Positions 15,454 to 23,938 of a DNA stretch of 34,371 nt are shown piece by piece (position 1 is the first letter of the stretch; each line of letters starts with the position of its first letter). A model generated the notes under the pieces. That model was not told the DNA's origin, searched no databases, and saw only the letters and a list, made by a program, of their open reading frames with translations. A program made the position numbers and the translations under genes. The DNA comes from Eubacteriaceae bacterium (GTDB taxonomy: Bacteria; Bacillota; Clostridia; Lachnospirales; Lachnospiraceae), in the NCBI GenBank assembly GCA_910574915.1, contig CAJTCR010000055.1, positions 1-34,371 on the forward strand. The letters run 5' to 3'.

Positions 15454-16374
15454 ATGAAAAATGCTTATGTCGCAATATGTTATCTCTGTAATGAAAACTG
15501 CCGTTTTTGCCCATGTTCTGAAATGGAAAAATCACAAAAGATGATTACAGACGTGAATGAGGTTATACATACGGTTAATCACATAAAAAATGATGGGATT
15601 ACAGATATTACGATATCTGGAGGAGAGCCGACATTGCATCCTGATTTTTATAGGATTATCAGTGATATACAGAAAAAAGGGATACAGGTGACAATATTGA
15701 CAAACAGTGAAAGATTTTCAGATGAGAGTTTTCTGGAAGGGTTTATAGGTAACGTAAATACAGATAAAATAAAAGTGATAACAACCCTGCATAGCGGGAA
15801 CGCGGCAGAACATGAAAAAGCGAATCGGACAATCGGAAGTTTTTCGCGCAGTGTAAAGGGGCTTTTAAATTTATCGAAAAAGGGAATCCGAATTATCGTC
15901 AAGCATTGCATTACAAAAGACAATTATAAAGATTTAAAAGCATTTTACAGTTTTTGTGATGGATTGTTTAAAGAAAGCGTGGACATTCAATTGTGCAGCA
16001 TTGATTATTGCGGTATTCCGGAAAACGAATTGGGAAATGAAATGTTATCATTTGTTACGCTGCGCCCGTATCTGGAAGAACTGTTTGAACATCACGTAAG
16101 GTTAAAAAATAATGGATCGAAAAGAAAACTGTACTGCATCCATATGCCATTATGTGCTTGTGATGTTGTTTTTTGGAATTATTTGCATGTAAAAAATAGG
16201 AAAATGTACCATGCATATAAGGATCCGCGCAGCAGTGAACTGAGAGCTATTTCTAGCAATGTGGGTGTCCATGAGACATTCTGTAATGGGTGTAAGGCAT
16301 ATGCTTTTTGCGGAGGTACATATTATTCGGCTTTTGCGGCGTTTGGGAACAGGATCGTTAAGCCTTTTGTATAA
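15454..16374 (+). CDS. Radical SAM enzyme (peptide maturase, twitch-like C-terminus)
   Basis: A 306-aa radical SAM protein. The cluster motif CxxxCxxC is at residues 12-19 (CNENCRFC), with a further Cys at 21, and GGEPT is at 56-60. The C-terminus has CNGCKAYAFC (C277, C280, C286), the first part of a SPASM-like auxiliary cluster site lacking the last Cys, so probably a twitch-type or single extra cluster. Starts at 15454, 15433 or 15397 are in frame; the first two have GGAGG-type sites 11-12 bases upstream, and 15454 places the motif at the usual distance. It is 77 bases after the precursor stop and likely modifies it or prepares the second enzyme's substrate. Confidence 0.88.
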   Translation: MKNAYVAICYLCNENCRFCPCSEMEKSQKMITDVNEVIHTVNHIKNDGITDITISGGEPTLHPDFYRIISDIQKKGIQVTILTNSERFSDESFLEGFIGNVNTDKIKVITTLHSGNAAEHEKANRTIGSFSRSVKGLLNLSKKGIRIIVKHCITKDNYKDLKAFYSFCDGLFKESVDIQLCSIDYCGIPENELGNEMLSFVTLRPYLEELFEHHVRLKNNGSKRKLYCIHMPLCACDVVFWNYLHVKNRKMYHAYKDPRSSELRAISSNVGVHETFCNGCKAYAFCGGTYYSAFAAFGNRIVKPFV

Positions 16375-16385
16375 GGAGGCATTTT

Positions 16386-16670
16386 ATGTGCAGACAAATT
16401 ATTTTTAAACCGGAAAATATAGAGAAACTCACTATATCCCCTTATACAGAAATATATGGAAAAGGGACAAACAGAATCTTGTTTTACAGAAGGGATACGA
16501 ATCAGAGGCTTTTGCTTGAAAGTGATCAGGCACAATGCCTGTCTGTTTTGCTGGAATGTTTAGAACGTGGAGTTAAGAGGGATGAATTAGCCAGCATATT
16601 AGCAAGTATGAAAGCGACCAAAGGAAAAAAATGGATCGATATCTGCATCGCGAAAGGAGTGGTCGAATAA
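16386..16670 (+). CDS. Small protein between radical SAM genes, possible RiPP recognition element
   Basis: A 94-aa protein with TAAGGAGG just upstream, overlapping the next start by one base. The middle (YGKGTNRILFYRRDTNQRLL then LESDQAQCLSVLLECLERG) has alternating short beta strands followed by helices, like the winged-helix PqqD-type recognition elements that bind leader peptides. The similarity is only by pattern. Its position directly between two radical SAM genes and after a precursor supports a leader-binding partner role. No enzymatic motif is present. Confidence 0.6.
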   Translation: MCRQIIFKPENIEKLTISPYTEIYGKGTNRILFYRRDTNQRLLLESDQAQCLSVLLECLERGVKRDELASILASMKATKGKKWIDICIAKGVVE

Positions 16671-18046
16671 TGGAGCATTATACGATAGCGTCCTTTATGG
16701 ATGGGCGGTCTGGTAGAAAGGTTTGTGATCTTTCTGTATTTATAAGCGGTAGTACCTGTCTGCTTTTGGAGCGCGGTAGCGGACATATACTTCTTTTGGA
16801 TAAAATGTATATAGAAGAGATAGAAAACCGGAAAATATCGGAACCGCTTTTATGCAAGCTGGAAAGCCGGGGCTTTATAGAGCGCAAAGATAAAGAATGC
16901 TTCCAAAATCTATGTGATGTACAGCCGGAATTTTTTATGGTTGATTTAACGGACAAATGCAATATGCGATGTAAATATTGCCTGAGGAATGTAGGGGCAT
17001 CCGGTGAAAGTATAACGGCTCCGGTGCTTTCAGATATTTGCAGCTATATAAATGCGTATTGCGAAAAGGAACATTTGAAGGATGTCAGCATACAGCCCTG
17101 GGGTGGGGAGCCGATTTTGGAACTGGATCAAATTTTGTGGATGAGGGAACAGATCCATCCGGTAGGGACGAATGTCCATTTTTCAATAGAAACAAATGGC
17201 GTTTTGCTGGATCAGGATGCCATTGACCAGTTATACAATTATAAAATAGGGATAGGAATCAGTATAGATGGGTTTTTAAAAGCACATGACAGCCAGCGCG
17301 TAATGGCTTCCGGCTGTGGTAGCCATTCAAGGGTTGAGAAAAACCTGCTTTTGGCAAAGAAAAAATATGGAAGCCGACTCGGGACAATTACAACCGTTAC
17401 AAAAAATAATGCACAGTACATAGAGGAAATATTAGAATATTTTGCATGTGTGTTGAAGCTGTCTGTCATAAAAATAAATTTTGTCCATGAGAGTATGTTT
17501 TCGGATTGTGAAAGCATATGTCTTTCCGAGAATGAGATTTCCGTTACGGAGACAAGAATATTAAATAAACTCGTTGAATTAAATGAGCGGGGGTTGCGGA
17601 TTTCAGAACATAACATAAAAGTGAAAATAAATAATCTGCTATTTGGCCGATATTCGGATATTTGCCATTCTAAAGGATGTATGGGCGGAAAGAAAATGAT
17701 TGTGTTTGATAAAAAAGGCAATATATATCCATGTGAGCTGACCGATACGCCGGATGAGCGTATTGGCAGTATCTATGATCATACAGATCTGGTTTCTTTG
17801 GTAAACAGCGCTTTAAATAACAGAAATTTTTTTATACCTAAAAAAGCAGAAAGCTGCCGTGGCTGTGAATGGCATGCCTTTTGCCGGGGCGGTTGCACGG
17901 TGCGCACAATCAGCTGTGGCAAACGACCGCCTCAAATAGACGTGATTGAATGTGCAGTGAATAGGACGTTGTATCCAACGTTAGCTGAATTGATCATTAC
18001 AAAGCCTGAGGTTATAAATTCGTTGCTTGGCGTTGCAGTATTGTAA
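16670..18046 (+). CDS. Radical SAM/SPASM peptide maturase
   Basis: A 458-aa radical SAM enzyme with a SPASM domain, the class that installs crosslinks or other changes on ribosomal peptides. Residues 1-75 form a beta-then-helix N-terminal module similar in layout to a PqqD-type leader-binding domain. CxxxCxxC is at 97-104 (CNMRCKYC) and GGEP at 145-148. The C-terminal SPASM site has CHSKGCMGG, GNIYPCEL and the exact CxxCxxxxxCxxxC series in CRGCEWHAFCRGGC, so two auxiliary clusters are likely. The start at 16670 overlaps the stop of the small upstream gene; AAAGGAG lies 11 bases before it. It is probably the main maturase of the W/G-rich precursor. Confidence 0.92.
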   Translation: MEHYTIASFMDGRSGRKVCDLSVFISGSTCLLLERGSGHILLLDKMYIEEIENRKISEPLLCKLESRGFIERKDKECFQNLCDVQPEFFMVDLTDKCNMRCKYCLRNVGASGESITAPVLSDICSYINAYCEKEHLKDVSIQPWGGEPILELDQILWMREQIHPVGTNVHFSIETNGVLLDQDAIDQLYNYKIGIGISIDGFLKAHDSQRVMASGCGSHSRVEKNLLLAKKKYGSRLGTITTVTKNNAQYIEEILEYFACVLKLSVIKINFVHESMFSDCESICLSENEISVTETRILNKLVELNERGLRISEHNIKVKINNLLFGRYSDICHSKGCMGGKKMIVFDKKGNIYPCELTDTPDERIGSIYDHTDLVSLVNSALNNRNFFIPKKAESCRGCEWHAFCRGGCTVRTISCGKRPPQIDVIECAVNRTLYPTLAELIITKPEVINSLLGVAVL

Positions 18047-18068
18047 TAGTTGAAAGGGTGGTGCGCTT

Positions 18069-18680
18069 ATGATGGACGCCGTAAATGTTGAAACAATATC
18101 AGTTGTAGCAAGTGTCCTCACGGCTGCTGCAGCATGTGTTGCAAATATTCTTATTAGGAAAAAAGACAAGCAGGCAGAAGAATTGAAAATAAGGAAATTT
18201 AAAGGTGAGTTAAAGCAGTTTATCTTATGGTATCAGCAGGCAAGGCATGGATTAAATCAATTGCATGATGACTGTTATAAAAGCGAATTGACATCGAAAG
18301 TATTATCTGATTACAGGAAAATATCATATTTATTTTCCGGAACATTTTCATATTGGGAAAATGACAGGGAAGATATTCTTATGGCTCTTGAAAGAAACTA
18401 TAATAAAGACGCTGTACAAAAATGTGAAGCTTTCATGGATCACGCTATGAAATTCGTTAAATTGTCCTCCCATTTGTTTGAGGTTATGGGGAAAAGTGAA
18501 AATGGAAATCTGCCTTATCATGAATTTTGTGAGAAGTTTATTCTTTTATGTCCAGACACATATATTGCAATGTGGGGAGGAAGTTTTAACAGTTGCCTAA
18601 GGCATAACATGGTTGAACTGGAAAGTGAATATAAAGAAATTGCTGGAATGTTAGGCTTGGAGCTTGTAGAAATGGATTAA
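18069..18680 (+). CDS. Hypothetical protein with N-terminal membrane anchor
   Basis: A 203-aa protein 22 bases after the SPASM enzyme, so the last gene of the peptide operon. Residues about 8-30 (ISVVASVLTAAAACVANILI) form one membrane segment followed by RKKDK, suggesting the rest is cytoplasmic. The remainder is helical and charged with several Cys and aromatic residues and no known motif. Export, immunity or signalling in response to the product are possible; nothing in the sequence decides. No dedicated ABC transporter is seen in the locus. Confidence 0.65.
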   Translation: MMDAVNVETISVVASVLTAAAACVANILIRKKDKQAEELKIRKFKGELKQFILWYQQARHGLNQLHDDCYKSELTSKVLSDYRKISYLFSGTFSYWENDREDILMALERNYNKDAVQKCEAFMDHAMKFVKLSSHLFEVMGKSENGNLPYHEFCEKFILLCPDTYIAMWGGSFNSCLRHNMVELESEYKEIAGMLGLELVEMD

Positions 18681-18754
18681 AGCCGTTCCTTAATAGTGTC
18701 AGCGATCAGGGTATCGGGTTTGTACCGGATATCTTGGCCGCTTGTGTGTGGAAT

Positions 18755-19864
18755 TCACCATTCAGCTTTTATTTCCTGTATTCCGGTTTGTTTGTCCAGA
18801 GGCGTCTGGAATTTTTTTGTTTCTTTCTGCGCTGTATTCGGAAATGTCCGTGCCGTGTTCTGGTTTTTCCTCAGTATCAGGGGTATGGATTCTACAGAAC
18901 AGGCATTTCCCTGTTCCTGGCTTCTTATGCTGTCTGGAACTTCTGCATTTTCAGCGATCTGTTTTAAAATGGAATCCGTTTTGTAAAGTGTGCCGAGGCT
19001 TCTGTCAGTGATGAACTTTGGACGGTTTGGGTGCAGGTAGCTGAAACGCCCGCGGTTTTCCTTTAAAAGCACCCCGTATTTTTCAAAAAGGATTTTTTCA
19101 AATTTGACGGCTGTGCGTGCATAGCTGTCTGCATCTTCTATGGTGTCCCGTAGGAACTGTTTTTGTGTCTGGAATACAGAAAGTTTCTGTGCGCTGTCTG
19201 CAGAAATCTGTCTGGGGTATCCGACTGTTTACTGCTTTCCGTGCTGTGCGAGGTATTCCCGGTCTGTGATCTTTTTTGTCGGGGCGAGCAGTTCCACTCG
19301 GTGCAGTTTTTCACGGCGGAACATATCTATAACGGACTTCTTTAGGAAAGCCAGAAGCCTGTATGTCAAGTGCTGTTTGAATCCGGCGAGGGAATCGCAT
19401 GGCCGTTCATAAATTCTTTCCGCTCTACATCAAATTTGTGGACACTGTTGAGCACGATATGAGTGTGGATGTTCCCGCTGCCGTTATGCCCGTCCATATG
19501 GGTGCAGACAAGCGCTGGTGTCCTGGAAAATAATTTGCGGTATATTCCAGACGAACTCTTGCGCGTGTTCACAGGTAAGCCCTGTGTCTGCATCCTTTGG
19601 ATCATGGCTGATAACGTAGTGGTGGGATTTGATTTCATCATAACCCTGGTTTTTGTCGTAACAGGCATTCAGTTCCATGCATTCCGTATCAAAAGTGAAA
19701 GCGTCACAGTTTATGCCGTCTAGAAAATAATTGTCCTGGAACTGCATATTCCCGTTTTTGTCCAGGAGGGGCCTCCCGATCTTTTCATTGTATTTGAAAA
19801 TGAAATACCGTTGCGTTTCGCCATAATCCGCATTTTTAACTGCTATGTGTTTTAGTATCGCCAT
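18755..19864 (-). pseudogene. MOBP-type relaxase, frameshifted
   Basis: A relaxase that would nick oriT and lead strand transfer, now broken. The start is at 19864 (MAILKHIAVKNADYGETQRY), overlapping the end of mobC. The metal site HMDGHNGSGNIHTHIVLNS is intact in sequence but lies in another frame, reached by a shift near 19540. Another shift follows near 19385, and an in-frame TAA sits near 19226 after LAQHGKQ. The later part reads QKQFLRDTIEDADSYARTAV and KENRGRFSYLHPNRPKFITD and ends at 18755 without the usual long C-terminus. At least three lesions mean no full protein is made; the element would need a relaxase in trans. Confidence 0.88.
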
Positions 19865-20270
19865 GAGTGTTTCCTTTAGAACTGTCTGTGTGCTTTTCAG
19901 CAGTAGAAAAATCCCCGGCCATTTCCAGAACTGTATATTTCATTTCATAGATTTGGGCCATGCACTGGCGGAGGGATTTTAAGATTTCCTGTGTATGGGA
20001 GCCTCCCTGGTTGAAGTGTTTTGCAATCTGGTTCAGGTTGCTTCCGGTTTTGCCAAACTCTGCAATCAGCTTTTTCAGTTCCGGTATGTCTGCCACGATT
20101 TCGTATTTTACAGTCACCTTTTTATTTAATGCTTGCAGGCGAGCATATTCCGCAAGCGGTAGCTTTGCGGCTTTTGCATTTTCTGTAATGACTTCATATT
20201 CCACATCTGTAAAGCGGAGCGTGACACGGTGGTTCCGTTTTAGTTCTTTTTCTTTCTTGGGCCTTGCCAT
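19836..20270 (-). CDS. mobC: MobC-like relaxosome accessory protein
   Basis: A 144-aa MobC-family protein that helps a relaxase bind and open oriT. The N-terminus (KRNHRVTLRFTDVEYEVITE) is a ribbon-helix-helix-type DNA-binding start, and the conserved block IAEFGKTGSNLNQIAKHFNQ lies in the middle. AAGGAAGG lies 11-12 bases before the ATG. It overlaps the relaxase start by 29 bases, the usual arrangement in these mobilization modules. Unlike the relaxase, it is undamaged. The hairpin-rich stretch just upstream is the likely oriT. Confidence 0.9.
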   Translation of the reverse strand: MARPKKEKELKRNHRVTLRFTDVEYEVITENAKAAKLPLAEYARLQALNKKVTVKYEIVADIPELKKLIAEFGKTGSNLNQIAKHFNQGGSHTQEILKSLRQCMAQIYEMKYTVLEMAGDFSTAEKHTDSSKGNTHGDTKTHSS

Positions 20271-20644
20271 AAATGAATGCCTTCCTTTCTTTTCCCGTAC
20301 CGGTTTTTCGGTGCGCTGCGACTGTTTTAACAGGAGCCAGATTCTGCATATTCGCCAGAATATGCAGCCGAGGGTATGGGGAGCGGAATCCCCATCAAGT
20401 TTTGCCGGGCGCTCAAAATGAACGAAGTGAGTTTTGAGCAGCTCGGGCGAAACTTGCCCTGTGGGGTTATCCCGCGAAGCGGGATAACTTTTGCGGGGAA
20501 AATAACCTCTGATATAAAGCCGAATGGACAGGCAGTGTGGAACCTTTTTGGATGAAAAAATAAAATCCAGCCCGCTTGCCCGTTTTTTAAATGTGGTGCT
20601 GTAAGAGAAACTGTATATAAAAAATCTGCACGGAGGATTTGGGA
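20271..20644. other. Probable oriT region with four stem-loops
   Basis: Between divergent mobC and the 20645 gene lie CTGCATATTC/GAATATGCAG (20344-20367), ATGGGGA/TCCCCAT (20376-20395), GCTCAAAA/TTTTGAGC (20411-20439, inside a longer imperfect stem from about 20397 to 20454), and GTTATCCCGC/GCGGGATAAC with a 3-base loop (20466-20488). Stem-loops directly upstream of mobC are typical of transfer origins. The nick site cannot be placed by eye. The promoters for both flanking genes should also be here. Confidence 0.65.
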
Positions 20645-21496
20645 ATGCTGAAGCTGCCGCATAAATATACAGATGATAAAAAGGCGGATGCCATTATCGC
20701 ATGGTATTTGAGCCGGAATATACTGGAGCTTGTCAAAAATGAGATTGTGAATTATGAAACAGGCAGGGAAAAAGAGGCGCAGGAAGATGATCCCGATTTC
20801 TGCAATGCGGTACGGGTCTTTTTTCCAGAGCATTACCCAGCTGTAAAAATGGGGAAGGCATTTCTTGGACTGAAAGCACTGCTGAAATCTGAATATGAAT
20901 TTGTGCCGGAACTTGTCATGGAGTATGTCATGTATTATTTGATACAGATGAGGCTTGAAAATGCGGACAGGCTTGGCATGCACACACAGGAACCGATTTC
21001 ATGCCAGAGGGATTATGTGTTGAAAGCCCTGCGCAGGGCATACCCGGATGAGCGGGAATATTCGGATGATGGGGAAGACATAGTTAGGTTAAGCTGGCGG
21101 GAGGAACTGGAACGGATTGAAGATCTGCATTATTATGAGAATACATATTTTTGGGATTTTGATTTCATGCTGCTGGATTCCCATACAGAAGATGAACTTC
21201 TGGACAGCCTGGTTTCGGAATATTTAGGAATTGAAAATATAGGGGACGGAGGCGGGAAGTTCATGCTGCCGCCGGAATGGCTGAATGATTCTGGAATAAA
21301 GCCTGGACAGATGCAGAGAACAATGGAGGATGAATGGCAGATGGCAAAAAAGAAAAACGCCCGTAGGAGCATTATTGTAAAATATGCGGTGAGTATAAAG
21401 CAAATGAAAAGTTTTCCGGGAAAGGGCATGCCGCTCACATCTGCAAATGCTGTTCGCGCCTCTCTGCCGCGGAGAAATCGGAAATGCAGACGATGA
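20645..21496 (+). CDS. Acidic hypothetical protein near the mob module
   Basis: A 283-aa protein; CGGAGG at 20631-20636 is 8 bases before the ATG at 20645. It is helical and rich in acidic and aromatic residues (MEYVMYYLIQMRLENADRLG, YYENTYFWDFDFMLLDSHTE). No known motif. The last ~55 residues are basic and overlap a different frame that encodes a zinc-ribbon protein with its own ribosome site at 21334, so the native C-terminus may have been near 21330 and the present tail created by a lost stop or a frameshift. Its place beside oriT suggests a transfer-associated role. Confidence 0.6.
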   Translation: MLKLPHKYTDDKKADAIIAWYLSRNILELVKNEIVNYETGREKEAQEDDPDFCNAVRVFFPEHYPAVKMGKAFLGLKALLKSEYEFVPELVMEYVMYYLIQMRLENADRLGMHTQEPISCQRDYVLKALRRAYPDEREYSDDGEDIVRLSWREELERIEDLHYYENTYFWDFDFMLLDSHTEDELLDSLVSEYLGIENIGDGGGKFMLPPEWLNDSGIKPGQMQRTMEDEWQMAKKKNARRSIIVKYAVSIKQMKSFPGKGMPLTSANAVRASLPRRNRKCRR

Positions 21497-22161
21497 ACCG
21501 GTTAATGGGGCTGCCGTTTCGGAATTTAAGTCAGGGCGAAAAGAAGTGGCTGGAAAACCGCGTCCATGACAGACGCCCGGAGGTAGCAAGGGAAGTATAC
21601 CGGGAATGTTTTCCGTATGCAGAGCGCAACGCCATGAAAAAACAGCTTGTGATCAATGAGCTTGATTTTGAAATCTATACGGAAGTTTATCAGGAATATG
21701 GGGACTGGGAGACAGTGAACCAGGAGTTTCATGTTGTGAGGAAAGAACGGAAGATTACTTTTTTGGATTCGGACAGGGGCGGAGCCGGGGAAGCAGAGCT
21801 TGATGGCGGCAGTATGGCAAAGCTGCTGCGCTGGATTTTGCATACATTGGAAATATTTATGTGGCTGCGGGATTACGGGTATGTGTCAGCAGATGGAGAT
21901 CCTTTTGTGGAACTTGATCTGGAAATGGGAGAAAATATTTTTGATGAAGATGCAGATGATGAAAACCGGGCAGAGAATTTGGAGATGTTTTGGGAACCGA
22001 TCGAAAAAGAACGGGAAAGGGAGCCGGACTGGTGTATAAGGGTCAGATATTCTAATGGCATAGAACAGGAAATCCCATGTTATGATGGTGAACTTATGGA
22101 TAAACCGGAGGAGCTTTATTTCAAGTTGCTGGAATATTTTGAGGCAGGTGTAAGTATCTAA
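21334..22161 (+). pseudogene. Zinc-ribbon protein gene with premature amber codon
   Basis: The frame starts at an ATG at 21334 with GGAGG 3-7 bases upstream and reads MADGKKEKRP, then a TAG at 21364-21366, then EHYCKICGEYKANEKFSGKG, HAAHICKCCSRLSAAEKSEM and on to 22161. The CxxC...HxxxCxxC pattern is a plausible zinc ribbon and is wholly on the 3' side of the stop. A single change (AAG to TAG) explains it. The remaining open part from an ATG at 21484 gives 225 aa without the zinc site (MNRLMGLPFRNLSQGEKKWL to LEYFEAGVSI), rich in Glu and Asp, and could be translated by reinitiation. Product function is unknown. Confidence 0.65.
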
Positions 22162-22189
22162 AGGTAATTTTTCTATCAGGGTGCAACAA

Positions 22190-22460
22190 ATAATTGGTGT
22201 CTGTGTACCCTGATTTCTGCTTTAAGTCAATGATGTTATCATTTTTTCCAGAGTTTGAACAAACAGCCCGACATAATAACCGTCAATCAGGCGGTGGTTT
22301 TTGGCATTCGTCTTTCAGGCGGAAGCGGAGAAGCATAGCAGAACCGATGATTCCCATACCATCGCCAATGCAGAGATGCGGCTTATCGTTGTATTTTTGA
22401 TGCTTATAAAGCAATTCTGCCGTGCCGCCAATGAAAAGCAGTGAAAAGCTGCCTTTTCAT
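22190..22460 (-). pseudogene. Possible acyltransferase remnant (CAT-like C-terminus)
   Basis: On the minus strand the sequence reads AELLYKHQKYNDKPHLCIGD, GMGIIGSAMLLRFRLKDE and, after a shift, NHRLIDGYYVGLFVQTLEKM ending in TAA at 22222. The HRLIDGYYVG stretch resembles the HHxxxDG region near the C-terminus of chloramphenicol-acetyltransferase-like enzymes. The rest of the gene is absent. It is between the mob module and the catabolic locus and marks another past rearrangement. The assignment is tentative. Confidence 0.4.
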
Positions 22461-22540
22461 GCTGTATTTTTCTTGAGAAAAATAGCATTTTGTAAAAAAT
22501 AGCTAAAAGTTATTCTTTATAATTAGCAAAAACATAGAAA

Positions 22541-22604
22541 GTATTATTTTGTATTGACAGTAAACATGAATAAAGTTATATTCACTATAGATACAAAATA
22601 ATAC
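22541..22604 (+). promoter_or_regulatory. Promoter of the asparaginase gene flanked by a split palindromic operator
   Basis: TTGACA (22554-22559) and TATATT (22577-22582) are 17 bases apart. GTATTATTTTGTAT (22541-22554) abuts the -35 and its exact complement ATACAAAATAATAC (22591-22604) lies at the expected start of transcription. ATAATACAAATA at 22598-22609 recurs at 24714-24725 near the regulator gene. The design fits repression by the nearby GntR protein. Confidence 0.75.
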
Positions 22605-22681
22605 AAATATTTTGAGATTATGAAGATATGCGCGCAATCTTTGGATTTATTTAACAAATGAAATCAAGGAAGGAGATTATC

Positions 22682-23872
22682 ATGAAGTCACATAAGATTA
22701 TTGCTGCGTTGATGGCAGCGGTATTGCTGGGTTCTACTGGTATTGTTACTGCTTGTGCAACAAAAACAGAGGGACAAACAGAGTCAACAAATGCAGAGGC
22801 AGCAAAAACAGAGTCAACAAATGCGGATGGATATTCTTTTTATGAAACAAAGAGCGGTTTGTCAGTAACGGTGTCTGCTGATGAAGATGATTCATTACCA
22901 ACAATAGCAGTACTTGCTACCGGAGGTACGATTGCAGGTGCCGGAGAAGAAGGGAAGGCAACTAATTATTCAGCAGGACAACTGGATGTGGGGACTTTAG
23001 TAAACAGCGCGAAGGGCATTACAGAGGTTGCCAATGTGCGGGGAGCACAGGTGTGTAACGTGGGTTCAGACGATATTACAGCAGAACATTGGCTGACCAT
23101 TGCCAATACCATCAATGAGATGGCCAAAGATGAAGAAATTGATGGATTTGTTATTACACATGGTACGGATACTCTGGATGAAACTGCTTATTTTCTGAAT
23201 TTGACAGTAAAGACAGATAAGCCAGTAGTTCTTACTGGAGCTATGCGTCCTGCGACAGCTACTTCTGCAGATGGTCCGATGAATCTGTATCAGTCTATTG
23301 CTCTTGCTGCTAACAAAGATGCGGCAGGTCAAGGTTCTATGGTGGTATTTTCTGATGGTATCTACGGAGGAAGAGATGTCCAGAAAATTAGTACATTCCA
23401 GACAGATGCTTTTAATTCCAAAGATTTTGGATGTTTGGGCTATATGGTGGATGGCGTCCCTCATTTTTACAATAAGACGGTTAAGCGTCATACTACAGAG
23501 TCAGAATTTGATGTGTCCAAATTAAAAGAGCTGCCAAAAGTTGCAGTGGCTTTTTTTACTATTGATGCGGATCCAGGGATTTTGGATTACTATGCCCAAA
23601 GCGGTGTTCAGGGGATTGTAGTGGCTGGTGCTGGTGCCGGCAGTTATAGTGAGGCATGGAATAATAAAATTGAGGAGTTGGCATCCACGGGTATTCCGGT
23701 GATTAGATGTTCACGTATTTCGGCTGGTTACATTCCGCATGATGACTATTTTCTGGGTAATATGGCAAGGGGAAATGATCTGGCACCTCAGAAAGCATCT
23801 GTACTTCTGCGCCTTGCGCTGACTGTAACGAATGATATTGAAAAAATTCAGACAATGTTCAATGAGTATTAA
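22682..23872 (+). CDS. fraE: L-asparaginase lipoprotein (FraE-like)
   Basis: A 396-aa type II asparaginase. The ATG at 22682 has AAGGAG upstream. Residues 1-25 are a lipoprotein signal (hydrophobic core, lipobox VTAC, lipidated C25), followed by a Thr/Glu/Asn-rich linker with a repeated TESTNA. Catalytic motifs are TGGTIAG (80-86, nucleophile T83) and HGTDTLDETA (160-169), and SADGPMNLYQ is conserved. It would hydrolyse the amide outside the membrane. In Salmonella the fra operon includes a periplasmic asparaginase (FraE) that converts fructose-asparagine to fructose-aspartate; the neighbours here match that pathway, so this role is likely. Plain asparagine use is the alternative. Confidence 0.9.
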   Translation: MKSHKIIAALMAAVLLGSTGIVTACATKTEGQTESTNAEAAKTESTNADGYSFYETKSGLSVTVSADEDDSLPTIAVLATGGTIAGAGEEGKATNYSAGQLDVGTLVNSAKGITEVANVRGAQVCNVGSDDITAEHWLTIANTINEMAKDEEIDGFVITHGTDTLDETAYFLNLTVKTDKPVVLTGAMRPATATSADGPMNLYQSIALAANKDAAGQGSMVVFSDGIYGGRDVQKISTFQTDAFNSKDFGCLGYMVDGVPHFYNKTVKRHTTESEFDVSKLKELPKVAVAFFTIDADPGILDYYAQSGVQGIVVAGAGAGSYSEAWNNKIEELASTGIPVIRCSRISAGYIPHDDYFLGNMARGNDLAPQKASVLLRLALTVTNDIEKIQTMFNEY

Positions 23873-23891
23873 AATCATATCGTAAAATAAT

Positions 23892-23935
23892 AAGCCCGCC
23901 GGGAAATCAGGTAAGATTTTCCGGCGGGTTTGCTT
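23892..23935. terminator. Bidirectional terminator between fraE and the GntR gene
   Basis: A long GC-rich stem (AAGCCCGCCGGGAAATC at 23892-23908 against GATTTTCCGGCGGGTTT at 23915-23931, one mismatch) lies between two convergent genes. Confidence 0.85.
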
Positions 23936-23938
23936 AAC

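Noticed and set aside
21364..21366. Pyrrolysine-type or suppressor reading of the TAG
   Set aside because: Nothing in the window suggests Pyl machinery, and a single AAG to TAG change is simpler.
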